The position numbers were made by a program, and so were the translations under genes. The notes beneath the pieces were generated by a model. That model made no database searches. It saw nothing but the letters and a program-made list of their open reading frames with translations, and was not told the DNA's origin. This document shows positions 16,396-23,804 of a DNA stretch of 64,000 bases, piece by piece. Position 1 is the first letter of the stretch. Every line of letters starts with the position of its first letter. Source of the DNA: Myxococcales bacterium (lineage in GTDB: Bacteria; Myxococcota_A; Polyangia; Polyangiales; Ga0077539); assembly GCA_013298625.1 (NCBI GenBank), contig JAAFIF010000026.1:28095-92094 (forward strand), in the 5' to 3' direction.

Positions 16396-16983
16396 ATGAG
16401 CGGACGGAAGAAGGCTTCTGAAATGCGAGACATGTTTCTCGAAACGACTCTGGCCATGTTCGTGAAGCCCGATGCGCAAGAACGCTTGAAGTACTTCGCG
16501 GACCATGCGAACAGCTTCGAACAGTGGCTAAACTGGGAAATCATGTTTGCGTTTCAGCGCGAACACGAGTGGCCCGAGTACTCGGCTCACCGCGAACTGG
16601 CGCTGACGCAGGGCGGGTACGCCGACATCGGCATCTACCAAGGCGAGTACGACCCTGAAGCGACTGCCTTGATCGAGACGAAGATCATTTGGAACAACGC
16701 GAATCGCGCGAAGCAGATCGCCAGCGCGGTGGGCGACCAAGAGCGGATTCGCGAGCACGGGTCCGGTGTTGGATGTGTGTTGATCGTCGCGATTGCTGCG
16801 CAGAAGGCTGCCGCAGACTCAGCACTGTATGTTGGAGATGCACGCGAGTTGTTGCGTGATTTTGAAAGAAACGCCGGCAGAAACAGCCGCACGCGCGCGT
16901 TGCTGTTAGAACTGAAAGCGCCACAAGGATCGGGCTGGTTCATCCAGCCCCACCTCGTTGTCGCAGCATACAACGTTGGCTAG
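16396..16983 (+). CDS. Putative PD-(D/E)XK-fold nuclease-like protein
   Basis: 195 aa. Residues ~70-105 give YADIGIYQGEYDPEATALIETKII, a pattern (Asp, ~17 residues, then E-x-K in a hydrophobic strand) typical of PD-(D/E)XK nucleases. A following helix with NRAKQIASAVGDQERI is where that fold places its next helix. The N-terminal region includes FEQWLNWEIMFAFQREHEWPEYSAHRE. Base composition is less GC-rich than the backbone genes. Convergent with, and overlapping by four bases, the gene at 16980. The assignment rests on motif spacing only; substrate and role (defence, toxin, repair) are unknown. Confidence 0.6.
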   Translation: MSGRKKASEMRDMFLETTLAMFVKPDAQERLKYFADHANSFEQWLNWEIMFAFQREHEWPEYSAHRELALTQGGYADIGIYQGEYDPEATALIETKIIWNNANRAKQIASAVGDQERIREHGSGVGCVLIVAIAAQKAAADSALYVGDARELLRDFERNAGRNSRTRALLLELKAPQGSGWFIQPHLVVAAYNVG

Positions 16984-17489
16984 CCGAGCAGTCGTTCGGG
17001 CGCCAACGCCGCGTCGCGCGCTTGCGCGAACGGACAAGGGCAGCGTGTGTTCGCGCCGCCCGCGAGTTCGCGCGGCCGAAACCGGACGCCTGTGGGAAGC
17101 TGCTGCTGCATCTGGCGAATGGTCGCGTCGGAGAGCGTTTCCCAGTGCATTCCAGCGAGCAAGGTGCGGACGTTGTCGTCGTCGTGGCGCTCGTGCCACT
17201 CGTTGCGTTCCAAGAGCTCCACGCCACGGCTTGCAAACACCGCCATGACGAACGTGACGCACGTGAGACCGCTGCCCGAGGGACCGCTCACGAGCTTACC
17301 GTCGACGTCGAACGTCTGACCGTCGAACGTGAGTCCGTAGGTCGGCGCGATACCGAGTGCCTTTTGTCGGAGAATCGCAGTCAGCGTCGACTGCACCGAC
17401 TCGAGCGCGAGGTCGTCGACGTCCTCGCTGATTTCGACCCATCCGTCCCCGAGTTGCACTGGTCTCGCGCCGAGCCCGCGAAACATCAA
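16980..17489 (-). CDS. Hypothetical protein with possible Cys-nucleophile motif
   Basis: 169 aa from the track start TTG 17489 (an ATG follows at 17486). The frame is in fact open back to a TGA at 17541-17543, and the upstream codons read TCQPRETLSLVDLMFRGL, which looks like protein. The true start may therefore be a non-standard codon, or the gene may be the tail of a longer one. The central stretch GPSGSGLTCVTFVMAVFASRGVELL resembles the Cys-bearing helix of papain/NlpC-like folds, and EWHERHDDDN follows. No firm family. The stop of the neighbouring nuclease gene is that same TGA, in the same frame. Confidence 0.5.
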   Translation of the reverse strand: MMFRGLGARPVQLGDGWVEISEDVDDLALESVQSTLTAILRQKALGIAPTYGLTFDGQTFDVDGKLVSGPSGSGLTCVTFVMAVFASRGVELLERNEWHERHDDDNVRTLLAGMHWETLSDATIRQMQQQLPTGVRFRPRELAGGANTRCPCPFAQARDAALAPERLLG

Positions 17490-17540
17490 GTCGACGAGCG
17501 ACAGCGTTTCGCGCGGCTGGCATGTGCCGGTGCGACTCAG

Positions 17541-18209
17541 TCAACGATGCGTACGCAAGGCATGGCGCACAAACTCTCGAAACGCTGAATTCGAGGCTGT
17601 CTCTCGCTGTACGACGTCAAGATCGTGGGCCAATCCGATCGCCCGGTCGAAAAGCAAGGTCCGATGGACGTGTCCGCGCGTGACCCACCCCGAATACGAA
17701 TCACAGCTGACGATCCTTGCTGGTAACCAATCGGTCAGTCGTACGCCGACGTACCCGCATGAAACAAGCAGGGGCCGCACTCCAATGTGCTCTTTTGCGA
17801 CTTCGAAGAACTCATCCCAGCAAAAACTCGCAAATTTTTCGAGTTCGGCGACATCGCTCGCGCCAAGCTCTTCGGGCTGCTGTCGCTCCAAGGTCGTCTT
17901 GACTTGAATCAGCGCGAGATGGACCAAATCCTTGGTCTCGCGAACACCCCACACGTCTCCCGGAGACCGGCTTCCTGGCGAGCGAGCGGTGACAAACCCG
18001 CGGCGAGACAAGCGTGCCTCAGTGAAACGCTCGCCGGCTTCGCCAATGCGAACATGACTGAGCTTGCCTGCTTCGTGGACTGGATTCCGTCGGGCCCGCG
18101 CGTACGCGACAATAGTCTGCGCAACCCACTCTTGAAAATCGGCAGGGTCGCAAAAATCGAAAACATTTGATGGTGTCATGTTTGAAGCATCACTTTCTAT
18201 GGAGGTCAT
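17541..18209 (-). CDS. Putative PD-(D/E)XK nuclease (DUF4365/Hjc-like)
   Basis: 222 aa from ATG 18207-18209, chosen because AAGGAG lies about 12 bases upstream; ATG 18177-18179 is the alternative. Residues ~55-105 contain the arrangement E (IGEAGERFTEARLSRRGF), D (SPGDVWGV) and Q-x-K (LALIQVKTT), the signature of Hjc-like and DUF4365-type nuclease folds. The C-terminal half (LVSCGYVGVRLTDWLPARIVSCDSYSGW) is unassigned. Composition is AT-richer than the backbone, supporting acquisition by transfer. Directly upstream of the IS element, and in frame with the downstream gene across one TGA. Confidence 0.65.
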   Translation of the reverse strand: MTSIESDASNMTPSNVFDFCDPADFQEWVAQTIVAYARARRNPVHEAGKLSHVRIGEAGERFTEARLSRRGFVTARSPGSRSPGDVWGVRETKDLVHLALIQVKTTLERQQPEELGASDVAELEKFASFCWDEFFEVAKEHIGVRPLLVSCGYVGVRLTDWLPARIVSCDSYSGWVTRGHVHRTLLFDRAIGLAHDLDVVQRETASNSAFREFVRHALRTHR

Positions 18210-18609
18210 GGCTTTCTTTGACGCTCCTTGTCTGTAACTAGCTCGGACAATAGGTGTTGCAACTGTTGGATGATGATTTTTTGCATTTTGTCGCCGCAGG
18301 ATGAGTGCGCGCATTGGGGCTTGCGAATGCGCCTTGCTCTTGGTTGCGATAGCTATTTGGCTGATGAATCGAAAACCGAAATTCGAGGTATTTCTGCTTG
18401 GTTCAGCTCTGGCCATCCTGTGCAAACGGAGGCCGATGCGTTTGGCGCGTCGTGACAAAGGCGGCGACGGAACGCCGAGGCGGTGCGCTATTGGGGTGGG
18501 GCAGCGGCGTGCGCTAAACCTGCGAAGGATGTCCTTGCCTCCCGAAGTCCGCGGTGACGCCCGCCCAGTCGCTTGCAGGGGGGGGGCGCGAACGGGGCGT
18601 CCGCTCATC
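18210..18609. other. AT-richer gap with possible small membrane ORF
   Basis: About 400 bp between the nuclease gene and the IS element, clearly AT-richer than the window. ORF 18301-18621 (+) would start MSARIGACECALLLVAIAIWLMN and contain two hydrophobic segments (ALLLVAIAIWLM, FEVFLLGSALAIL). It ends in an Arg-rich tail that stops inside the IS inverted repeat. It could be a small membrane protein truncated by the insertion, or chance; I cannot decide. The promoter for the nuclease gene should lie near 18215-18260. Confidence 0.3.
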
Positions 18610-18617
18610 CTTGGCCC
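18610..18617. repeat. Left target-site duplication of the IS element
   Basis: CTTGGCCC, identical to 20077-20084. Confidence 0.9.
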
Positions 18618-18639
18618 GTGACTGTTTAGCGAAATGCAC
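18618..18639 (+). repeat. IS left inverted repeat
   Basis: GTGACTGTTTAGCGAAATGCAC; matches the reverse complement of 20055-20076 at 20 of 22 positions. Confidence 0.95.
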
Positions 18640-18659
18640 GAAGGCACTTGCTCCGAGCG

Positions 18660-20063
18660 ATGACCGGAGCTCCACTCGCGCGTGTGACGCCCGAAGAGCG
18701 CATCGCGGAACTCGAAAAGGCGCTGGCCGAACAGGCAGCGGAGCTCGAGAGGCTGCGCACCGCGCTCAAGCAGAAGGACGAAGCGCTCGACGCCTGGAAA
18801 CGCGGCCATCGCTCGCGACCTGGCGGCAAGAAGGCTCAGCGCTCTACCGATTCAGCGCGGCCCAAGCGCGCGCCAGGACGCGCTGCGGGCCACGCAGGCT
18901 GCAGCCGCCGTGCGCCGGCCCGCGTTGATCGTGAGGTCTTTCTTCCGCCGCCTGAGTGCTGTCCGGACTGCGGTTCGAACGTCGATGTGGTCGAGTCTCG
19001 ACCGCGCCGCATGGTCGTCGAGGAGCTGCGCGAGCAACCCGCCATCGAAGCGGTCGCCTTCGTTCGGCCGCAGGGGCGATGCTCTGGATGCTCCAAGCGC
19101 GTGCTCGCGCCGCTGCCCGAGTCGCTGGGGGCCAACGCGAAGATCGGCCCACGAATTCAAGCGCGGATGGTCGAGCAGAAGGCTGAAGGACTCAGCCTCG
19201 GACAGATCCAGCGGGAGGCCGCTCGTCTCGGAGTCCGCGTTTCGCGAGGCGGAATCCAGCAGCTCCTGCATCGCTCGGCAGAAGTCCTTCGGCCGCTGCA
19301 CGAGCAGATGCGGCTGCACATCCGCGGCGCGTCGCACCTCTGGATGGACGAGACTCCGCACCGCGTCGGCGCGAGCAACGGCTGGCTCTGGATGGCCCGG
19401 ACCAAGACAGTCGTGGGGTTCGTTCATGCGCTTTCTCGCAGCAAAGACCTTGTGCACTCGATGCTGGGCACGCGGTTCGAGGGCGTGATCCATAGCGACC
19501 TGTACGGCGCGTACTTTACCGTCGAAGGGGCGAGGCACGCGGTGTGCTGGGCGCACACAATTCGAACTGCCAGAGAAATCACAGAGCGAACGCAACTCGA
19601 CGAGGCACGTGAGCTGTACGATGGCCTGCGTCGACTGTACGCGCGCTCCGTGCGAAGCCAGCAGCGACCCGCGACATCGGCGCGCAACGCACGCGCGATC
19701 GGCCAGGATATTCGCACACTCGGACGCGACGAACGACTTCGCGTTCACCCCGACATTGAGCGTCTGCAAGGGCGGCTTCGTCGTCGGGTGCGCGAGTTGA
19801 CGTACTTCATCACCGACCCGGCAGCGGAGGGGACGAACAACTTCTCCGAGCGCACGCTGCGGCCGCATGCGATGAGTCGAGCCCGCTGCGGTCCGGCGCG
19901 CTCAGAACGTGGCGCGCAAACCTACGCAGTGAATCTGAGCGCAGTGCAGACGATGGCTGCGTGTAGATCCTCGTTCGAGACGCTGCTGCTCGAAGCGCGC
20001 GCGTGCTTCTTTCGAGGGCAGCAGTTGTCCAACGCAATCCAGCGTTTCGCGCCGGTGCATTAA
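18660..20063 (+). CDS. tnpC: IS66 family transposase (TnpC)
   Basis: 467 aa from ATG 18660 (the track uses TTG 18648). An N-terminal coiled coil (EERIAELEKALAEQAAELERLRTALKQKDEAL) is followed by a basic linker. Next comes a zinc-finger-like segment CCPDCGSNVDVV...GRCSGCSKRVL, as in IS66 transposases. The catalytic core shows WMDETPHRVG, HSDLYGAYF, CWAHTIRTAREI and the C-terminal EGTNNFSERTLRPH. The first two supply the Asp residues and the last carries the IS66-type acidic/NxxER block. No frameshift or stop is visible, so it should be active. The stop codon overlaps the right inverted repeat. Confidence 0.95.
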   Translation: MTGAPLARVTPEERIAELEKALAEQAAELERLRTALKQKDEALDAWKRGHRSRPGGKKAQRSTDSARPKRAPGRAAGHAGCSRRAPARVDREVFLPPPECCPDCGSNVDVVESRPRRMVVEELREQPAIEAVAFVRPQGRCSGCSKRVLAPLPESLGANAKIGPRIQARMVEQKAEGLSLGQIQREAARLGVRVSRGGIQQLLHRSAEVLRPLHEQMRLHIRGASHLWMDETPHRVGASNGWLWMARTKTVVGFVHALSRSKDLVHSMLGTRFEGVIHSDLYGAYFTVEGARHAVCWAHTIRTAREITERTQLDEARELYDGLRRLYARSVRSQQRPATSARNARAIGQDIRTLGRDERLRVHPDIERLQGRLRRRVRELTYFITDPAAEGTNNFSERTLRPHAMSRARCGPARSERGAQTYAVNLSAVQTMAACRSSFETLLLEARACFFRGQQLSNAIQRFAPVH

Positions 20064-20076
20064 GCTAAACAGTCAC
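20055..20076 (-). repeat. IS right inverted repeat
   Basis: GTGCATTAAGCTAAACAGTCAC; contains the TAA stop of the transposase. Confidence 0.95.
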
Positions 20077-20084
20077 CTTGGCCC
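20077..20084. repeat. Right target-site duplication of the IS element
   Basis: CTTGGCCC, identical to 18610-18617. Confidence 0.9.
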
Positions 20085-20535
20085 ACACGTCGAGCGATGC
20101 GCTTGCTGCAGACCACCGCAGACGAGTGCCTCAAGCGCTGCCGGCTCGCCCTGCGTCGAGCGCCTGCGGCTTCGTTCGCCGAAGTCGGCGGACTTGCTGC
20201 TGCTCTGGTGACGCGCTCCAGCACGGGCGACGCGCGGGTCTCCAAGGTAGTTGACTGAGGTGCCGCGGATCGCGAGCACCCATCACCGTCTGGAGCGCGC
20301 TGCCGTGTGCCGCCGTGCGTGGAACGACGCCCCGTCGCAGCTCGTCGTCCTCGCAGTCGATCCGCCAGTCGCGCGACGCTGACCGTGGCTCTCCCTCGCA
20401 TCCATCGGGAAAAACGACAGTGCTACGAGCGCTCACTTCGTAGCACTCGCGTCCGTGTTTTCCTGCAATCCGGCGATGGTCGCAGCGCGTACAGGCGCAG
20501 TCCCCAAGAAACCATTCCAATGGTTGGAGGTTTGT
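20085..20535. other. Intergenic region between IS and DUF4331 operon
   Basis: About 450 bp without a convincing gene. A minus-strand frame gives a Cys-rich peptide (LGDCACTRCDHRRIAGKHGREC) but degenerates into Arg/Pro-rich sequence, and its start would lie inside the DUF4331 gene. The region holds a perfect dyad at 20421-20449 and a TGGAGG ribosome site just before 20536. Confidence 0.5.
20421..20449. promoter_or_regulatory. Perfect 10-bp dyad upstream of DUF4331 operon
   Basis: AGTGCTACGA, 9-nt spacer, TCGTAGCACT. It lies 86 bp before ATG 20536. It could be an operator or, in RNA, a hairpin followed by a short T-run (GTTTTCC). Which is not decidable from sequence. Confidence 0.5.
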
Positions 20536-21204
20536 ATGCGTACTCGCCATCGTTGGCTCGCGGCAGGTGTCACTGCTGTAGCCGTCCTCGGAGCTGCCTT
20601 TGCGCTCCGAACCCCACGCAGCCACGCTGCGGACCACCTCGATCCGCCCTCGCGCACGGATCCCGCCAACGGCGGATCGGACCGCAACGCGGACATCGCG
20701 GACGTCTTTGCGTGGCATCGCGGCGCGGGCGCGTCGCAGTCGGTCGTGCTCGCCATGAGCTTCTCGGGCCCCAACGCCCCGGTCGCGGGCCAGGCGCTCC
20801 CCTGTGATCGCGGCGTGCTCTACACCATCCACATCGACAACACCGGCGACGGCGTGTCCGATCGACAGATCGCCCTGCGCCTCGGCCAGGACGACCGCAT
20901 GAACTGCTTCGCCCGCTGGGAAGGCCTCCCCGGAACCAGCGCCCCCGTCGTCACCCGCACCGAGCACCTTCGGGACTTCGGCGGCGGCGTGAAGGCCTAC
21001 GTGGGCCTGCGCGACGACGCGTTCTTCTTCGACCTCCAGGGCTTTCGCACGACGCTCATGACGGGGACGCTCAGCTTCGTCAACGACCGCGATTTCTTCG
21101 CGCGAAAGAACTCTTCGGTCATGGTCATCGAGGTCCCCGCGACCTCGATCAACAACGGTCAAAACACCCTGCGCATCTGGGCCACCACTGCGCGTCGCAG
21201 CTGA
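20536..21204 (+). CDS. Exported DUF4331 protein
   Basis: 222 aa from ATG 20536, eight bases after TGGAGG. The N-terminus MRTRHRWLAAGVTAVAVLGAAFALRTPRSHAA is a signal peptide. The mature protein begins ADHLDPPSRTDPANGGSDRNADIADVFAWH, the hallmark start of DUF4331 proteins, and continues with SVVLAMSFSGPNAP, YTIHIDNTGDG and DDAFFFDLQGFRTTL. The family is of unknown function, predicted beta-rich and extracytoplasmic. At 222 aa it is shorter than typical single-chain DUF4331 proteins (~400 or more). The next gene carries the complementary C-terminal-like half, so the two may work as a pair. First gene of a three-gene run. Confidence 0.85.
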   Translation: MRTRHRWLAAGVTAVAVLGAAFALRTPRSHAADHLDPPSRTDPANGGSDRNADIADVFAWHRGAGASQSVVLAMSFSGPNAPVAGQALPCDRGVLYTIHIDNTGDGVSDRQIALRLGQDDRMNCFARWEGLPGTSAPVVTRTEHLRDFGGGVKAYVGLRDDAFFFDLQGFRTTLMTGTLSFVNDRDFFARKNSSVMVIEVPATSINNGQNTLRIWATTARRS

Positions 21205-21225
21205 GCACGAGAGGAGGTACGCACC

Positions 21226-22266
21226 ATGAAAACCATCAAGCGCGCCGCTCTCGCGGTCGTTTCTCTTTCGATCTTCGCGTGCAGCCCGCCGCCGTCGAAC
21301 CCCGACGTCGTCGGTGACGCCGCAGCAGAAGCCAGCACCCCGACGGACACCGGCGTCGTCACCGACAGCGGCGTCATCACGGACACGGGCGTCGTCACGG
21401 ACACCGGCGTCGTTACGGACACCGGCGTCGCGACGGACGCTGCCGCCGATGGCGGCGGTGGCGGCGACGCGTGCGCTCGCTACTGCACCGCGGTCACCGC
21501 CGCGTGCACCGGCGCCAACGCCCAGTACGACAACATGGCCGACTGCCTCTCGTTCTGCGCCGCCGCGCGCATCCCGACGGGAATGGCCGGCGAAATGGCA
21601 GGCAACACGCTCGAGTGCCGCATCTATCACGCGGGCGTCGCCGTGGCGCAGCCCGCGGTCCACTGCCCGCACTCGGGCCCCTCGGGCGACAACGTCTGCG
21701 GCTCGGTGAACTTCAACACCTTGCCCGCGGCGATGTTCACCCGCGTCGACCGCATGGGCATGCCCGCGGTCTCGACCGCCCTCGTCGCCGCCGCGCGCAA
21801 GAACGCGTACAACGACCAGGACCCCGCGATGGACATGGGCTTCGCCGGCGACTTCATCACGTCGCTGACGGGTCTTCACACCGCGCTCGACGACGATCTC
21901 GGCCGGGCCAACCTCACGGCGTGCAGCATGACCACGATGGTCGGCGGCCTGCCCGAGTGCCTCGGACAGACCTTCGCGCCGGGCCGCACCGTGGCCAGCC
22001 TCGTGGTGCCCAACGATGTCCTTCGCTTGGACCTCTCGGCGACCGCGGGCTTCCCCAACGGACGCAAGCTCGCGGACCCGGTCATCGACGTGACCCTCGC
22101 CGTGCTCTTGCTCCGCATCAACACCGCGGCGCCCGGCATGTGCGGCGCGGCGCCCTGCAGCCCGGCGACGCTCGCTGGACTTCCGCTCAACCCGCCGCGC
22201 AACGACGTGGCAGGCGGAATGTTCACCGACACGTTCCCGTACTTCCACCCGCCGCACGCTCCGTGA
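21226..22266 (+). CDS. DUF4331-type lipoprotein with TDTGVV repeat linker
   Basis: 346 aa. Lipobox FACS within MKTIKRAALAVVSLSIFACSP. Residues ~38-70 form a repetitive linker encoded by five 18-bp direct repeats (TDTGVV). A small Cys-rich module follows (DACARYCTAVTAACTGANAQYDNMADCLSFCAAA). The remainder ends in the DUF4331 C-terminal pattern VPNDVLRLDLSATAGFPNGRKLADPVIDVTLAVLLLRI, ending in TFPYFHPPHAP. It probably sits on the outer membrane, held away by the linker. It follows the first DUF4331 gene by 21 bp. Confidence 0.85.
   Translation: MKTIKRAALAVVSLSIFACSPPPSNPDVVGDAAAEASTPTDTGVVTDSGVITDTGVVTDTGVVTDTGVATDAAADGGGGGDACARYCTAVTAACTGANAQYDNMADCLSFCAAARIPTGMAGEMAGNTLECRIYHAGVAVAQPAVHCPHSGPSGDNVCGSVNFNTLPAAMFTRVDRMGMPAVSTALVAAARKNAYNDQDPAMDMGFAGDFITSLTGLHTALDDDLGRANLTACSMTTMVGGLPECLGQTFAPGRTVASLVVPNDVLRLDLSATAGFPNGRKLADPVIDVTLAVLLLRINTAAPGMCGAAPCSPATLAGLPLNPPRNDVAGGMFTDTFPYFHPPHAP
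21343..21432 (+). repeat. 18-bp tandem repeat, five units
   Basis: Units of ACGGACACCGGCGTCGTC with few changes, encoding TDTGVV in the lipoprotein linker. Such in-frame repeats can change copy number by slippage and so alter linker length. Confidence 0.85.
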
Positions 22267-22329
22267 TCCGCTCGGTCTGCTTCTGAGCGCGCTGCGCTCG
22301 TGAAGACCGATACAACTGCGCCCGCGAGA

Positions 22330-23712
22330 ATGCCTCCAAGAGCCCCTCTCTCTTCGTGCTCGCTCCTCGCGGGCGCAGTGTTTCTCCTGCTCAACTCTGG
22401 CTCGGCCGCGTGCCGACGCGATCAACCGCACGCCGCTTCGCGCCCCGCGCCGGCGCTGCAAACACAACCCGCGGCCCCCGTCGCGAGGGACGCGTCCGCG
22501 CAAGACAGCGCCACGGCGACGCCCGACCCCGCGATGGCCGCGGCCCTCGCGCGCATCGACGACGAGATTCGCTCGCTCGAGCGCATCGCCGCGCAGCGCT
22601 CGGACGACTGGCTCAACCTCGAGCAAGTGGGCTCGCTCTACCTCCGTCGCGCAGCGCTCTCGGCGGACTACGAGGACTACGCACGCGCTGAAGACGCGGT
22701 CGCGCGCGCGTTTCGCGCAGGGCGCACCGTGGGGCCGTACTTGCTCCGCGCGCAGCTCAACTACACGCTGCACAGGCTCGACCGCGTGGGGCCCGACCTC
22801 GACGCGATCGAGCGCGGCGTGATCGTCCCCCCGACGGTGCGCTCGGCCGTCGCAGAGATGCGCGCCAACGTCGCCTTTCACTCGGGCCGCTACGACGAAG
22901 CCCGCGTCGCGTACGAGCGCCTCGCGCGCGAAGACCGTACGCCCGAAAACCTCGCGGCCCTCGCGCAGTACCGATGGAAGACCGGCGATTTCGCCGCCGC
23001 TGACGCGCTGCTCGCCGAGGCCCAGACGCTCGCGTCCTCGCGCTCGACCGAGGTGCGCGGATGGCTCTGCCTCGTGCGCGGCCTGCTCGAGCTCGACCGC
23101 GGTCGATGGCCCGACGCGCTCTCGCACTACCGCGCGGGCCTCGCGCTCAGACCCGGCTATTGGCTGCTCGAAGAGCACGAGGCCGAGATCCTCACGCTGC
23201 AAGGAGAGGGCTCGCGCACCCTCGCGCGCTACCTCGACCTGATCGCGCGCACCAACAACCCAGAGTTCATGGACGCCGTCGCGGACATCTACGAACAGCA
23301 GGGAAACCACGGGGAATCCCAGCGCTGGGTCGCCCGCGCGCGGGCCGTGTACGACGCGCGGCTCGCGCGGTTTCCCGAGGCTGTGGCCGGTCACGCGGTC
23401 GAACATTTTCTCGCGCACGATCCGCAGCGCGCCGTCGCGATCGCCGAGGCCAACGTCCGCGCGCGGCCCGGCGGCGAAGCGCAAGTGCACCTCGCCAGGG
23501 CGCTGCTCGCCGTTGGTCGACGAGACGAAGCCAAGACCGTGATCGATCGCACCCTCGCGACCGCGTGGCGCTCGGCTGAGCTCTTCGCGACGGCGTACGA
23601 AGCGTACGCGGCGCTCGGGCAGCGCGCGCGGGCAGAAGAGTTCAAGCAGCGCGCGCTCGCGCTCAACCCGCACGCGATGGACGACGTGCGCGAGCCCGAC
23701 GCGGGACGCTGA
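22330..23712 (+). CDS. TPR-repeat lipoprotein
   Basis: 460 aa from ATG 22330 (GTG 22300, used by the track, adds ten residues). MPPRAPLSSCSLLAGAVFLLLNSGSAAC is a lipoprotein signal with lipobox SAAC, followed by a Pro/Ala/Gln linker. From ~70 onward there are tandem helix pairs of TPR type: WLNLEQVGSLYLRRAALSADYEDYARAEDAVARAF, ANVAFHSGRYDEARVAYERLA, ALAQYRWKTGDFAAADALLAEA and RWPDALSHYRAGLALRPGYW; the last, at AELFATAYEAYAALGQRARAEEFKQRALALNP, closes the array. Likely a protein-protein scaffold partnering the two DUF4331 proteins upstream. Same strand, 63 bp after the previous stop. Confidence 0.85.
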   Translation: MPPRAPLSSCSLLAGAVFLLLNSGSAACRRDQPHAASRPAPALQTQPAAPVARDASAQDSATATPDPAMAAALARIDDEIRSLERIAAQRSDDWLNLEQVGSLYLRRAALSADYEDYARAEDAVARAFRAGRTVGPYLLRAQLNYTLHRLDRVGPDLDAIERGVIVPPTVRSAVAEMRANVAFHSGRYDEARVAYERLAREDRTPENLAALAQYRWKTGDFAAADALLAEAQTLASSRSTEVRGWLCLVRGLLELDRGRWPDALSHYRAGLALRPGYWLLEEHEAEILTLQGEGSRTLARYLDLIARTNNPEFMDAVADIYEQQGNHGESQRWVARARAVYDARLARFPEAVAGHAVEHFLAHDPQRAVAIAEANVRARPGGEAQVHLARALLAVGRRDEAKTVIDRTLATAWRSAELFATAYEAYAALGQRARAEEFKQRALALNPHAMDDVREPDAGR

Positions 23713-23804
23713 GCGCGCTCGTCGAGGGCTTCGTCGGCGAGCCTGACGCGAGCTCGGACGGAGGTGTTCGACCGCACGACTGCGGGCGCTGACGGTCGCC
23801 GCGC

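Larger units (their letters stand above)
18618..20076 (+). mobile_element. Intact single-gene IS66-type insertion sequence
   Basis: 1459-bp element. The ends are 22-bp imperfect inverted repeats (GTGACTGTTTAGCGAAATGCAC on the left, GTGACTGTTTAGCTTAATGCAC reading in from the right; two mismatches). It is flanked by an exact 8-bp direct repeat CTTGGCCC, the target-site size known for IS66. Only the TnpC-type transposase is encoded, without tnpA/tnpB, as in the ISBst12-like subgroup. Intact ends, gene and duplication suggest a recent insertion. Confidence 0.95.

Noticed and set aside
17541-17543. Selenocysteine reading of the in-frame TGA
   Set aside because: No conserved Cys position or selenocysteine element is evident; nonsense mutation or separate genes are simpler.
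20085-20530. Minus-strand Cys-rich frame (GDCACTRCDHRR)
   Set aside because: Start would lie inside the DUF4331 gene and the rest is low-complexity Arg/Pro sequence; no clear coding pattern.
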